The notes beneath the pieces were generated by a model, which worked only from the letters and a program-made list of their open reading frames with translations, was not told the origin of the DNA and ran no database searches. Source: Segatella paludivivens DSM 17968 = JCM 13650 (lineage in GTDB: Bacteria > Bacteroidota > Bacteroidia > Bacteroidales > Bacteroidaceae). Taken from it: DNA of 64,000 nt. Position 1 is the first letter of the stretch. The number at the start of each line of letters is the position of its first letter. This document shows positions 1-9,100 of the stretch, one piece after another. The translations under genes and the position numbers were made by a program. The DNA lies in the NCBI RefSeq assembly GCF_000373185.1, contig NZ_KB890627.1:142327-206326 (forward strand), written 5' to 3'.

Positions 1-612
1 GTATGGTTTGCCTGCATATATTTGGCTATAGCATTAAGATTGATGAATGATAACATTCCAAACACGGATATGAAATGGGGTTTATGGATTTGGGCAGTGA
101 TAGTTGTTGCAGGCATTCTGTGCCATTCTCCACAAAGTTCTTTATCAGATTATTACCGTCAGATACATTTGTTCTTCTTGAAAGGAAAAAGTGGAAGCGA
201 ACTGGATAGTTATGAAGGACAGAAAAAGGTGTTGGCGGAATTGCCTGCAAAAGGATCATTTTGGGCACGCATCTTTTATTCAAATTATGCAAAGTATTGT
301 CATAGTCAGGAAAAGCGTACACCTGAATTCCAAAAGTTCTTTAAACAATGGAATGAAATGGCAGACAAAGAGGAATATAAAGAAAAGAGAGAACAAGTTA
401 AGAATGAGTTCCTTGCTGGTTCACGTCCTCTAATGCCATACACAAATTTACTGACATTCAATCTCAGAGCTATTGTATGCTATGTTTCATGTCTTATAAA
501 TCATCCTTGGATTTATCCGATGTTTGAGATTGTTGTAATGAGTTTTATGTATATTTACATGCACAGTAAGCACGAAAAAATGTGCGCATCACTTACCGAA
601 AAATTGAAATAA
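1..612 (+). CDS. CDP-alcohol phosphatidyltransferase family protein, C-terminal part (5' truncated)
   Basis: The reading frame is open from base 1, so the start lies outside the window; only about 203 residues are visible. A hydrophobic segment opens the fragment (around ALRLMN to VAGILCHSP), followed by a soluble stretch rich in charged residues (FFLKGKSGSELD, SQEKRTPEFQKF) and two more hydrophobic segments near the end. This pattern resembles the C-terminal half of Bacteroidetes CDP-alcohol phosphatidyltransferases, inner-membrane enzymes that make phospholipid head groups; in Bacteroides such a gene lies in an inositol-lipid cluster. The diagnostic DG-AR-G-D-D motif would be upstream and cannot be checked, so the family call rests on recollection of the C-terminal sequence. 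The following HAD phosphatase begins 2 bases after the stop, suggesting one operon. Confidence 0.55.
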   Translation, partial: VWFACIYLAIALRLMNDNIPNTDMKWGLWIWAVIVVAGILCHSPQSSLSDYYRQIHLFFLKGKSGSELDSYEGQKKVLAELPAKGSFWARIFYSNYAKYCHSQEKRTPEFQKFFKQWNEMADKEEYKEKREQVKNEFLAGSRPLMPYTNLLTFNLRAIVCYVSCLINHPWIYPMFEIVVMSFMYIYMHSKHEKMCASLTEKLK

Positions 613-614
613 AC

Positions 615-1316
615 ATGATAAAAGGATACATATTTGACTACGGAGGTACTCTAGATACAGAGGGACACCATTGGGGAAAGGTGTTGTGGCACTCATACCA
701 AAGGCAGCACGTACCTGTTACAGAGGAACAGTTTCGTGAAGCTTACGTGTATGGTGAACGCACTTTGGGTAATGTGCCTATAATAAAGCCAGACTATACT
801 TTTTACAAGACATTGGACACAAAGCTTAGGCTGGAGATGGAATATATCTGCAGTGCTGGCTTTTGGGATGCAGACGAAGACGAGTTAAATCGTATGCACA
901 AGGCTGTACTTGATGATGTATATTCAGATGTGAAGAAGGTTACCGATCACAGCCGTGATGTGCTTGAAAAACTTAATGCCAATTATCCAATGGTACTTGT
1001 AAGTAATTTCTACGGAAATGTTGGTGTGGTACTTAAAGAGTTTAAGTTAGATCATCTGTTTCTTGCCATCGTAGAAAGTGCTGTTGTGGGAATTCGCAAG
1101 CCAGATCCACGTATCTATAAATTGGGTGTTGAAAAACTTGGTATGCAACCTGAAGAAGTAGCTGTAGTAGGTGACAGTTTTTATAAAGATATTCAACCAG
1201 CCAACAAGATAGGATGTAAAACTATTTGGTTTAAGGGTGAAGGATGGACAGATAAAGTATATGATGAAACATTGCCAGATAGGATAATAACAGATATTGC
1301 CCAAATATTACAATAG
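615..1316 (+). CDS. HAD-superfamily hydrolase (subfamily IA-like phosphatase)
   Basis: A 233-residue soluble protein. I chose the ATG at 615, just after the upstream stop, because the open frame before it overlaps the previous gene and adds only MRITYRKIEIN. Motif I is IFDYGGTLD (nucleophile Asp near residue 8), motif II is LVSNFYG, motif III includes the Lys of GIRKPDPRIY, and motif IV is VVGDSFYKDI. A helical cap follows motif I. The second Asp of the usual DxDxT is a Gly here (DYGGT), a variant seen in many IA-type HAD proteins. The substrate cannot be read from the sequence. Tight spacing to the phosphatidyltransferase fragment makes a lipid-phosphate phosphatase role possible, but this is inference. 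Confidence 0.85.
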   Translation: MIKGYIFDYGGTLDTEGHHWGKVLWHSYQRQHVPVTEEQFREAYVYGERTLGNVPIIKPDYTFYKTLDTKLRLEMEYICSAGFWDADEDELNRMHKAVLDDVYSDVKKVTDHSRDVLEKLNANYPMVLVSNFYGNVGVVLKEFKLDHLFLAIVESAVVGIRKPDPRIYKLGVEKLGMQPEEVAVVGDSFYKDIQPANKIGCKTIWFKGEGWTDKVYDETLPDRIITDIAQILQ

Positions 1317-1330
1317 GAAATATATTAAGT

Positions 1331-3946
1331 ATGAAAGGACTATACAGGACATATGCAACTATTCTGCTTTTGCTTATAACATCATTTGCAAAAGCGCAGA
1401 TTGTAGGCTTTGTCACCGATGCATTAACCGGTGATACTATATCGTATCCAAGTGCTTCGTATAAAGGACAACATATTGCAGTCAGCGGTGATGTATTCGG
1501 AAAGTTTGTTATCGAATACCACAATGGCTGGCCACTAACTATAAGCGCTGTGGGATATCAGTCAAAAATTTATAACCTGAAAGCTGATCAGCATGATGTG
1601 CTGCATGTAAAGTTGAAACCTGACACAAAAACATTAAAGGAAGTCGTAGTTAAAACAAAGAAAAGACGATACACCAGAAAGGATAACCCTGCTGTAGAGT
1701 TGATGAAACGTGTGATAGCTGCAAAGCATAAAAGCGACTTGAGTAATCATGATTATTATCAGTATAATAAATATCAGAAGATAACTTTGGCGGTAAACGA
1801 TATCCAAAAAGCTGATATTGACAGTGGATTCTTTGCAAAGAAGCAATGGCTTGTAGACCAGATCGAGACAAGTCCGTATAATCATAAGCTGATATTGCCT
1901 TTGTCTGTTGATGAGACCGTTACACAACATATTTACAGAAAGGATCCGAAGAATGAGAAAGATATTATTATTGGTCAGCAAAGTAACGGAATAAACCAGT
2001 TGTTTGAGACAGGTGACATCCTAAATACAACATTGAAAGACGTGTTCACTGATGTCAACTTGTATGATGACCAAATACGTCTGCTTCAATATCCGTTTAC
2101 AAGTCCTATTGGTAAAAATGCCATAGAATTCTATAGATATTATATTGAAGACACTGTATATGTGGATCACGACTTATGTTATCATCTGCAATTCATACCA
2201 AACAACCAGCAGGATTTCGGATTTCGTGGTGAACTGTATGTATTGGCTGATTCGTCATTACATGTGAAAAGATGCGAACTAACCATACCAAAGCGCAGCG
2301 ATGTGAATTTTGTGGAAAATCTTAATGTGACACAGGAATACACAAAACTGCCAAACGGGGAATGGGCTTTGAGTGTTGATGACATGATTGTTGAAATGAA
2401 GGTCGCAAGCTTTTTGTCTAAAATGTTAGTAACACGAACGACACGACTCAGTGACTATGCATTTGATCCTTTGCCGAAACAGTTGTTTAAGGGTAAAGCT
2501 GCAATTAAGCGTGAGTCAAACGCAATGATGCGTGATGAGACTTTCTGGAATCAATATCGTACAGTTGGGCTTACGAAAGGTGAGAGTAGCATGGATGCTT
2601 TCATACACCGTATAGAGCAGCAGAAAGGATTTAAGTATATCATATTCGGTATTAAGGCATTGGCTGAGAACTTTGTAGAAACTGGTGATCTCAATCATCC
2701 TAGCAAAGTAGATATTGGTCCAGTAAACACAATGATTACATCAAATTTCATTGACGGACTGCGTACACGTTTAAGTGCACAGACAACAGCTAATCTGAAT
2801 AAGAATCTATTCTTCTCTGGATATTTTGCACGTGGTTGGGACAGTAAAAAGGACTATTATGAAGGAACTGTCACATATTCTTTCAACAAGAAGGATTATT
2901 TGCCGAGAGAATTTCCAAAGAGAACTATAACTCTGTCTTCAACGTATGATATAATGGCACCGTCAGACAAGTTTGTTCAAACAGATAAGGATAATGTGTT
3001 TACTGCATTCAAATGGGCTACGGTAGATAAAATGATGTTCTACAATACTCAGCGACTTGATTTTGAATGGGAGTCTGAATGGGGCTTTAAAACAACTTTA
3101 GGCTTGAAAACAGAAGATAATGAGGCCGCTGGTCGTCTGTTCTTTATACCGTTAAGCGGTATGAATGATGCTAATCAGACTCTGGTAGAACATCTAAGAG
3201 ATCTTGATGACAGTCAGGTGGGCAAGTATATCCATAACGGAAAAATACGAACGACTGAACTTAATTTGGGATTCCAACTTTCACCGGGACGTACATATAT
3301 CAATACAAAACAACGTCGTATCCCTATAAATCTAGATGCACCTGTATTCTCTTTAAACCATACGATGGGAGTCAAGGGACTGCTTGGGGGCGACTATACT
3401 TACAACTTTACAGAAGCAGCTATCTATAAGCGCTTTTGGATGAACAGTTGGGGAAAGATTGATATGCATGTAAAAGCAGGAGCACAATGGAACAAAGTTC
3501 CTTATCCTTTGCTTATTATGCCGGCTGCCAACTTGAGTTATATTGTTGAAGATGAAACCTTCAATTTGATAAACAATATGGAATTCCTTAATGACCGTTA
3601 TGCGAGTCTTGACGTGAGTTGGGACCTTAATGGAAAGATATTCAACAGAATTCCTCTATTTAAGAAATTGAAATGGCGCGAGTATATTGGTGTAAAGACT
3701 CTGTGGGGAAAACTTACAGATAAGAATAACCCTATGTTGCCACAGAATGCAATGGACAATACACTGATGGCTTTCCCTGAAGGATGTTATGTAATGGATC
3801 CTAATAGACCATACGTGGAACTTGTTGCCGGAATACATAATATCTTTAAGATAATGCATATAGAATATGTGCATAGATGCAATTACACCGGACTTCCTAC
3901 TGCACAGAAAGATGGAATAAGGTTTATGCTAAGAATGACATTCTAA
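1331..3946 (+). CDS. DUF5686 family outer-membrane protein with carboxypeptidase-like regulatory domain
   Basis: An 871-residue exported protein. The signal peptide ends at about AKAQ (residue 23). Residues about 24-95 form a CarboxypepD_reg-like beta-sandwich (IVGFVTDALTGDTISYPSA, ending VKLKP), as at the N-terminus of SusC-type proteins. Next comes a conserved block with LKEVVVKTKKRRYTRKDNPAVELM, typical of DUF5686. The remaining 600 or so residues alternate in a beta-strand pattern and end in aromatic FMLRMTF, consistent with an outer-membrane barrel. The family is widespread in Bacteroidetes and has no settled function. It starts 14 bases after the HAD gene and is probably the last gene of that operon, since a strong terminator follows at once. 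Confidence 0.85.
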   Translation: MKGLYRTYATILLLLITSFAKAQIVGFVTDALTGDTISYPSASYKGQHIAVSGDVFGKFVIEYHNGWPLTISAVGYQSKIYNLKADQHDVLHVKLKPDTKTLKEVVVKTKKRRYTRKDNPAVELMKRVIAAKHKSDLSNHDYYQYNKYQKITLAVNDIQKADIDSGFFAKKQWLVDQIETSPYNHKLILPLSVDETVTQHIYRKDPKNEKDIIIGQQSNGINQLFETGDILNTTLKDVFTDVNLYDDQIRLLQYPFTSPIGKNAIEFYRYYIEDTVYVDHDLCYHLQFIPNNQQDFGFRGELYVLADSSLHVKRCELTIPKRSDVNFVENLNVTQEYTKLPNGEWALSVDDMIVEMKVASFLSKMLVTRTTRLSDYAFDPLPKQLFKGKAAIKRESNAMMRDETFWNQYRTVGLTKGESSMDAFIHRIEQQKGFKYIIFGIKALAENFVETGDLNHPSKVDIGPVNTMITSNFIDGLRTRLSAQTTANLNKNLFFSGYFARGWDSKKDYYEGTVTYSFNKKDYLPREFPKRTITLSSTYDIMAPSDKFVQTDKDNVFTAFKWATVDKMMFYNTQRLDFEWESEWGFKTTLGLKTEDNEAAGRLFFIPLSGMNDANQTLVEHLRDLDDSQVGKYIHNGKIRTTELNLGFQLSPGRTYINTKQRRIPINLDAPVFSLNHTMGVKGLLGGDYTYNFTEAAIYKRFWMNSWGKIDMHVKAGAQWNKVPYPLLIMPAANLSYIVEDETFNLINNMEFLNDRYASLDVSWDLNGKIFNRIPLFKKLKWREYIGVKTLWGKLTDKNNPMLPQNAMDNTLMAFPEGCYVMDPNRPYVELVAGIHNIFKIMHIEYVHRCNYTGLPTAQKDGIRFMLRMTF

Positions 3947-3953
3947 CAATAGG

Positions 3954-3990
3954 AAAAATGACAAATATCAATTGAATATTTGTCATTTTT
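3954..3990 (+). terminator. Rho-independent terminator after the DUF5686 gene
   Basis: A perfect 15-bp inverted repeat (3954-3968 with 3976-3990, loop CAATTGA) ends in TTTTT. It sits 8 bases after the stop codon of the DUF5686 gene. The stem starts with AAAAA and ends with TTTTT, so it could work in both directions. Confidence 0.85.
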
Positions 3991-4025
3991 CGTTTATTTT
4001 ACTTACATTTGCACTAAAATGTAAG
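3979..4025 (+). promoter_or_regulatory. Promoter and dyad of the LuxR-type regulator gene
   Basis: A Bacteroidetes-type promoter is visible: TTTG at 3979-3982, 21 bases, then TACATTTG at 4004-4011, which fits TAnnTTTG. A 9-bp inverted repeat (CTTACATTT at 4002-4010, AAATGTAAG at 4017-4025, 6-base spacer) covers the -7 box and the expected transcription start. It could be an operator, perhaps for self-control, or a hairpin in the short 5' leader. The -33 box lies inside the upstream terminator stem. Confidence 0.6.
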
Positions 4026-4030
4026 CAAAT

Positions 4031-4666
4031 ATGAGAATTCTGTTAGCTGACAAGCAAGATATTACACGTGCAGGACTGATGTATATTATTGATTCCATTG
4101 ATAATGTGGAATATAAATATACAGAAGATAAGGCAGAACTTTTAGTAGCGTTGAATGAAGATCAGGATTGTGTAGTGATTTTGGACTATACGATGTTTGA
4201 TATCAATGATGCTGCTGAATTGGGAATTATCAATCAGCGTTTCACAAAGACACGTTGGATTATATTCAGTGAAGATCTAAGTCTTGATTTCACAAAACTT
4301 ATTATTGCGACATCAACAAAATTTAGTATATTGCTTAAGGAAAGTAGTATGCAGGAAATAAATGAAGCGATAACATTTGCTATTAATGGTAATCGCTTTA
4401 TCTGCCAGCGAATGACCGAGATGCTGCTTGCTCCAAATAAATTGGAAGAGGAGGTAAACCTCACGAAGACTGAAACTGAAATTCTGAAAGAGATTGCTTT
4501 GGGAATGACTACAAGAGAAATAGCCGAAAAGCGTATCTCTAGTTTTCATACAATTAATACCCATAGAAAAAATATATTCAGAAAATTAGGGGTGAATAAT
4601 GTGCATGAAGCAACAAAGTATGCATTGAGAGCTGGACTAGTAGATTCTGCCGAATACTATATATAA
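4031..4666 (+). CDS. LuxR/NarL-type response regulator, orphan
   Basis: A 211-residue cytoplasmic DNA-binding protein. Residues 1-120 form a receiver domain starting MRILLADKQDITRAGL, with the phospho-acceptor Asp expected in VILDYTMFD near residue 51 and the conserved Lys in LLKESS near residue 105. Residues about 145-205 form a LuxR C-terminal helix-turn-helix (LTKTETEILKEIALGMTTREIAEK, then HTINTHRKNIFRKLGV). No histidine kinase gene lies next to it. It is transcribed from its own promoter, which overlaps a dyad. Targets cannot be inferred. Confidence 0.9.
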   Translation: MRILLADKQDITRAGLMYIIDSIDNVEYKYTEDKAELLVALNEDQDCVVILDYTMFDINDAAELGIINQRFTKTRWIIFSEDLSLDFTKLIIATSTKFSILLKESSMQEINEAITFAINGNRFICQRMTEMLLAPNKLEEEVNLTKTETEILKEIALGMTTREIAEKRISSFHTINTHRKNIFRKLGVNNVHEATKYALRAGLVDSAEYYI

Positions 4667-4694
4667 TATAATTAGAATAGTATATAAATAAAAA

Positions 4695-4726
4695 GGTTTA
4701 AAATTGTCTCACGACAATTATAAACC
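4695..4726 (+). terminator. Probable terminator hairpin after the LuxR-type gene
   Basis: A 14-bp stem with one A-A mismatch (4695-4708 with 4713-4726, loop TCAC) lies 28 bases after the stop codon. There is no immediate T-run, so efficiency is uncertain. Confidence 0.5.
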
Positions 4727-4834
4727 GTACATTTTCTAACTAACTTATTATCAACTATTCATTACTCATTAAAATTATGATACAAATTTAATACTTTTTT
4801 TGTCTAGTTGTTATTAATTAGCCCTAAAAAATAA

Positions 4835-4873
4835 CGTAAACGTTTGCGCATCTGCATTAAATTTGTACTTTTG
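4835..4873 (+). promoter_or_regulatory. Promoter with LacI-type operator for the LacI-family gene
   Basis: The promoter is TTTG at 4843-4846, 19 bases, then TACTTTTG at 4866-4873. The dyad CGTAAACGTTTGCG (4835-4848), built around AAACGTTT with a central CpG, is typical of LacI/GalR operators and overlaps the -33 box. Binding there would block the promoter, so negative autoregulation is the simplest reading. Confidence 0.7.
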
Positions 4874-4918
4874 CATTTGGCAGAAATAATAAAATAGAAA
4901 TAACCTTCAAATATAATA

Positions 4919-5932
4919 ATGAAACAGCGTAGAACTTCTTTAAAGGATCTTGCGGACGAACTTGGCGTTAGTATTGCAACGGTATCTCGTGCATTGAGGA
5001 ATAGCCACGAGGTAGGAGACGATATGAAACAGAAAGTAAAGGATTTAGCTAAGAAATTAAATTATCGCCCAAATCCTTTTGCGCAGAGTTTACGAAAAGA
5101 GGCTCCAAGAGTTATTGGGGTTATTGTGCCTAATCTGGTTACTCATTATTATGCAGCTGTGCTTGATGGAATTGAAGACTTTGCAACAAGAGCGGGATAT
5201 TCTGTAATCAGTGCAAATAGTCATGAAAGTTGTGAAATGGAGAAGAGAGCAATTGATAATTTCATTTCAATGCATGTTGAAGGTATAATTGCATGTCTAG
5301 CACAAGACACTATAGACTATACACATTTTGAACAATTGTATGAAATGGGAATACCTGTTGTATTCTTTGCACGTACATGTCTTCCTGAAAAATTCTCTCA
5401 GGTTGTAGGCAACGGTGATGAGGCTGCTCAGATTGCAACTTGTCATCTCATAGAAACAGGCTCGAAGAGAATAGCTTTTGTTGGTGGACCTAATCATCTC
5501 GATATGGTGCGCAGACGTAAACATGGGTATCTTGAGGCGCTTCGTGAAAAAGGATTGCCGATAGAAAGAGATTTAGTGATATGTGATAAAATTGATTTTG
5601 ATGTAGCTAGACAAGCTACAATAAAACTTTTGCAGAGTGAAAACCGCCCTGATGCTATACTTGCTTTTAATGACATTGTAACTTATGCTGCTTTTGATGC
5701 AATAAAGGAATGTGGACTTTCAATTCCAGACGATGTCGCAATTATAGGGTTTACGGATGGTGACTCGGCAGCTTTTGTTACTCCAAAACTCAGTGCTATT
5801 ATGGATCAGGCTCATGTGCAAGGCAATAAAAGTTGCGAACTGCTAATGAGAAATATCAATGGTGATCAAACAATATATAAAGAAATTGTACCAATGATAT
5901 TGAAAATACGTGAAAGTTCAGAAAAACATTGA
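4919..5932 (+). CDS. LacI/GalR family transcriptional regulator
   Basis: A 337-residue regulator of normal family length. The N-terminal helix-turn-helix is clear (SLKDLADELGVSIATVSRAL, residues about 7-26), followed by the hinge helix near NYRPNPFAQSLR. Residues from about 62 form the periplasmic-binding-protein-like sensor domain (VIGVIVPNLVTHYYAAVLDG, AFVGGP, AILAFNDIVTYAAFDAI, VAIIGFTDGD). The effector is probably a sugar or sugar phosphate, but the ligand residues do not identify it. It precedes the hybrid two-component system and GH31/GH2 genes. The gene carries its own operator-like dyad in the promoter. Confidence 0.93.
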   Translation: MKQRRTSLKDLADELGVSIATVSRALRNSHEVGDDMKQKVKDLAKKLNYRPNPFAQSLRKEAPRVIGVIVPNLVTHYYAAVLDGIEDFATRAGYSVISANSHESCEMEKRAIDNFISMHVEGIIACLAQDTIDYTHFEQLYEMGIPVVFFARTCLPEKFSQVVGNGDEAAQIATCHLIETGSKRIAFVGGPNHLDMVRRRKHGYLEALREKGLPIERDLVICDKIDFDVARQATIKLLQSENRPDAILAFNDIVTYAAFDAIKECGLSIPDDVAIIGFTDGDSAAFVTPKLSAIMDQAHVQGNKSCELLMRNINGDQTIYKEIVPMILKIRESSEKH

Positions 5933-6049
5933 TTTTTGGTATTGTATTAGTTTAATGCCATGCTATTCTCTTATGCAGAATCGATGAAAGCAAAATAAAT
6001 ACTTTCGTGACTTAAAAGGTAATATTGATATGAGAAAAGCTTAGTTTGA

Positions 6050-6081
6050 TTTGGAACTAAACAAAAAACTATATATCTTTG
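6050..6081 (+). promoter_or_regulatory. Promoter of the hybrid two-component regulator
   Basis: TTTG at 6050-6053, 20 bases, then TATCTTTG at 6074-6081 matches the Bacteroidetes housekeeping promoter. Transcription would start about 12-15 bases before the ATG at 6101. Confidence 0.6.
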
Positions 6082-6100
6082 CAAACTAAAGTATATACAC

Positions 6101-9100
6101 ATGAAACGCTTACTAACTGTTTTAGTAATACTTATATCTAGCATCTCCTGTTTTAACCTTAAAGCACAAAATAATGTTAGTTTTCATCGTTTAGGGACTC
6201 ATCAAGGCTTATCAAATAGTCAAGTCAATTGTGTTTTTAAGGATTCAAAAGGTTATATCTGGTTTGGAACCCAATCTGGATTAGATCGTTTTGATGGTTT
6301 CAGATTCAAAAATTTCTTTTATAAATATGGGGATGATCTTTCATTGCCTAACAATGCAGTAGACCGTATTCAGGAAGATATCAAAGGAAATCTTTGGATC
6401 CATACAGCTGTAGGATTTTGTGTTTATATGAGCGATACCGAAAATTTCAATCAGAGTTCCAATCAACTTATGCAAGCTTTGGGAATGAGTGGAACTGCTG
6501 ACTGGGTGGAAATTGATTCACATAAAAATATGTGGGTTGCAGTCAATGGGCGAGGAGTGTATTATAATGAGGCTGGCAAAAATAAATCTTTTTTGTTCAA
6601 ACAGAATGGCAATGGATCGTCTGTTTTGCCCTCTGGAATGGTGTCGTGTATAACAGCATGTAAAGGTGGTGTTATTATCACTTACAATAATGGTATATTG
6701 GCTAAATTGTCAGGTAAGACTCGTAAGGTTGAATGGGTGAATAGAAGCCTTTTAAATTTGCATAAAGGTGCTTTGATGGCACATAATACTTATGTTGATT
6801 TATATGGTAATATTTGGGTTTCATATTTAGGACACACTGTTGTATGGAGCTTTAAATACAAAAAGTGGTATGCTTCTGTTTCGCAGTTAATAAATGAATT
6901 TGGTATTCAGGGAGTTAATTGCAATAATATCTTAGTTAAAGATCTTGTAACAGATCATATTGGTAGGATATGGATAGCTACAGACCATGACGGAATATTA
7001 ATGCTGGATATACGTAATCATACTTGTGAGTCATATAAATATGACAAAACTAATCCTGAGAGCATTCCTGATAATACAATACAAAATCTGTTTCTTGATA
7101 ATAATGGTGCGTTATGGGTAGGCACATATAAGAATGGAGTCGCATTTTATTCAGCTGAAGATTCAAAATTTTCTACTATATATTTAGGTGATGTCTGTAC
7201 TATTGTGGAAGATAATTCTGGTAATCTTTGGTGTGGAACAAATAATGAAGGACTTGTCGTATATAATCCTTTTACAGGTGCAACGCATCGTTATAGAAGT
7301 GGAGAAACAGGACTAGGCTCTAATGCAGTGATAAGCAGTACTATCGCTAAGGATGGCTCATTATGGTTTGGAACATTCAATGGAGGAATGACTCATTATA
7401 AGGATGGTCATTTCACTTCTTATCGTGCTACGGGAAATCCTAATTCTCTTGCTAATGATAATGTTTGGGCTTTGGAAACTGATACTGATGGCAATATCGT
7501 TATAGCAACCCTTGGTGGCGGTTTGCAGTTTTTGAATACTCTTTCCGGTAAGTTTACTACTTATAATAGCCATAATTCAGGTTTGCCTTCTGATTTTATA
7601 TCATCTATTTCTTTTGACGGAGAGGGTAATGTCGTAATAGGAAATGCACAAAGCTTCTCGGTGTTTAATGTAAAAAGTCGAAAGATAACTAAATACAACA
7701 CGACACGTTCTGGACATGTATTTTCAACTTCATCAATCAATCAGATATTAGTTGATTCGCGTGGAATAGTTTGGAATGCGTCGGCTTCAGGTTTTTCCTC
7801 TTATGAGCCAAAGAGCGATTCTCTGAATGAAATATCCTTGTTTCCTGGTTCACAGAGTTTTGTAGCTTCTTCTGTAATAGAGGATTTAGCCAATACAATA
7901 TGGGTGGCTACGGATAAGGGTGTTTCTCATATTGTATTGACAAACGAAGATGATAAATGGAATTATTTTGTCACAAATTATAATGAAATAGATGGTTTGC
8001 AAAATAGACAATTTAATAGTCGTGCTATTTTTCTGTGTCATAATGGTAACGTTGTGGTTGGCGGGCAGGATGGTATAAACATAATTCCACCACAAAAAAC
8101 TAAAAGAAGTTCTAGGCAGTCACATGCATTGTTTGCTGGCTTTGTACTTTATGACAAACCGGTTGATGTAGGAGTGGAAAGTAACGGAAGAGTAATTTTA
8201 CATAGAGCATTGCATGACGGAGGTTCCTTGGCGCTAAATCATTCTGATGATGCCTTTACAATATTACTTGCATCAGACAATGTTTCTATACCAGAAAAGA
8301 GTAAATTCCTTTATCGATTAAAGGGATTCAGTGACAAATGGATGCTTACCGCTGACGGACAACCAGCAGTGTCGTTTACCAATCTTTCTTCGGGCGATTA
8401 TAAACTTGAGGTTAAAGTTGTAAACCGTGACGGAACACAAAGTGATATAGTCAGCACACTTGATATTCATGTAAATCCTCCTTTCTATCTTTCAATCTGG
8501 GCTATCATGCTTTATGTAGCGTTAGTAGCCGTATTATTGTATTACGCTAAGATTATATTTCTTAGAAGACAAAAGGAAAAATTCATGATAGAGCAGGTAA
8601 AGAGAGATGCTAAACAAAGTAAGCACCTTGATGAGATGAAACTTAATTTCTTTACCAATGTAAGCCATGAGTTGCGTACTCCTATTACTCTCATTATTTC
8701 ACCATTGAATAACATGATAAAAAATGAAACCGACGGTGATAATAAGAATATGTTGGAACTTATTCAGCGAAATGCCACAAGGCTGCTTAATATGGTAAAT
8801 CAGATATTGGATTTCCGCAAGATGGATGAAAACCAGCAACAACTGAATTTACTAACAGGTGATATCGTGGAATTCGTTAAAAACATTTGTAATACTTTTA
8901 ACAAACTAGTAAGTAAGGATATTACGCTTACATTCTATTCTTCTGTTGGTTATCTATTCATGTCTTTTGATGATGACAAGATAGGAAAGATTATAAATAA
9001 TCTTCTGTCTAATGCTTATAAGTTCACGCCGGCTGGAGGACGTATTGATGTTTCAATGCGTGTTATGTATAATAAAGATTTTGAAGGCAGGAAAGAAAAT

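Noticed and set aside
582..614. Earlier start for the HAD gene
   Set aside because: It overlaps the previous gene and adds residues not typical of HAD proteins; ATG 615 fits motif I spacing.
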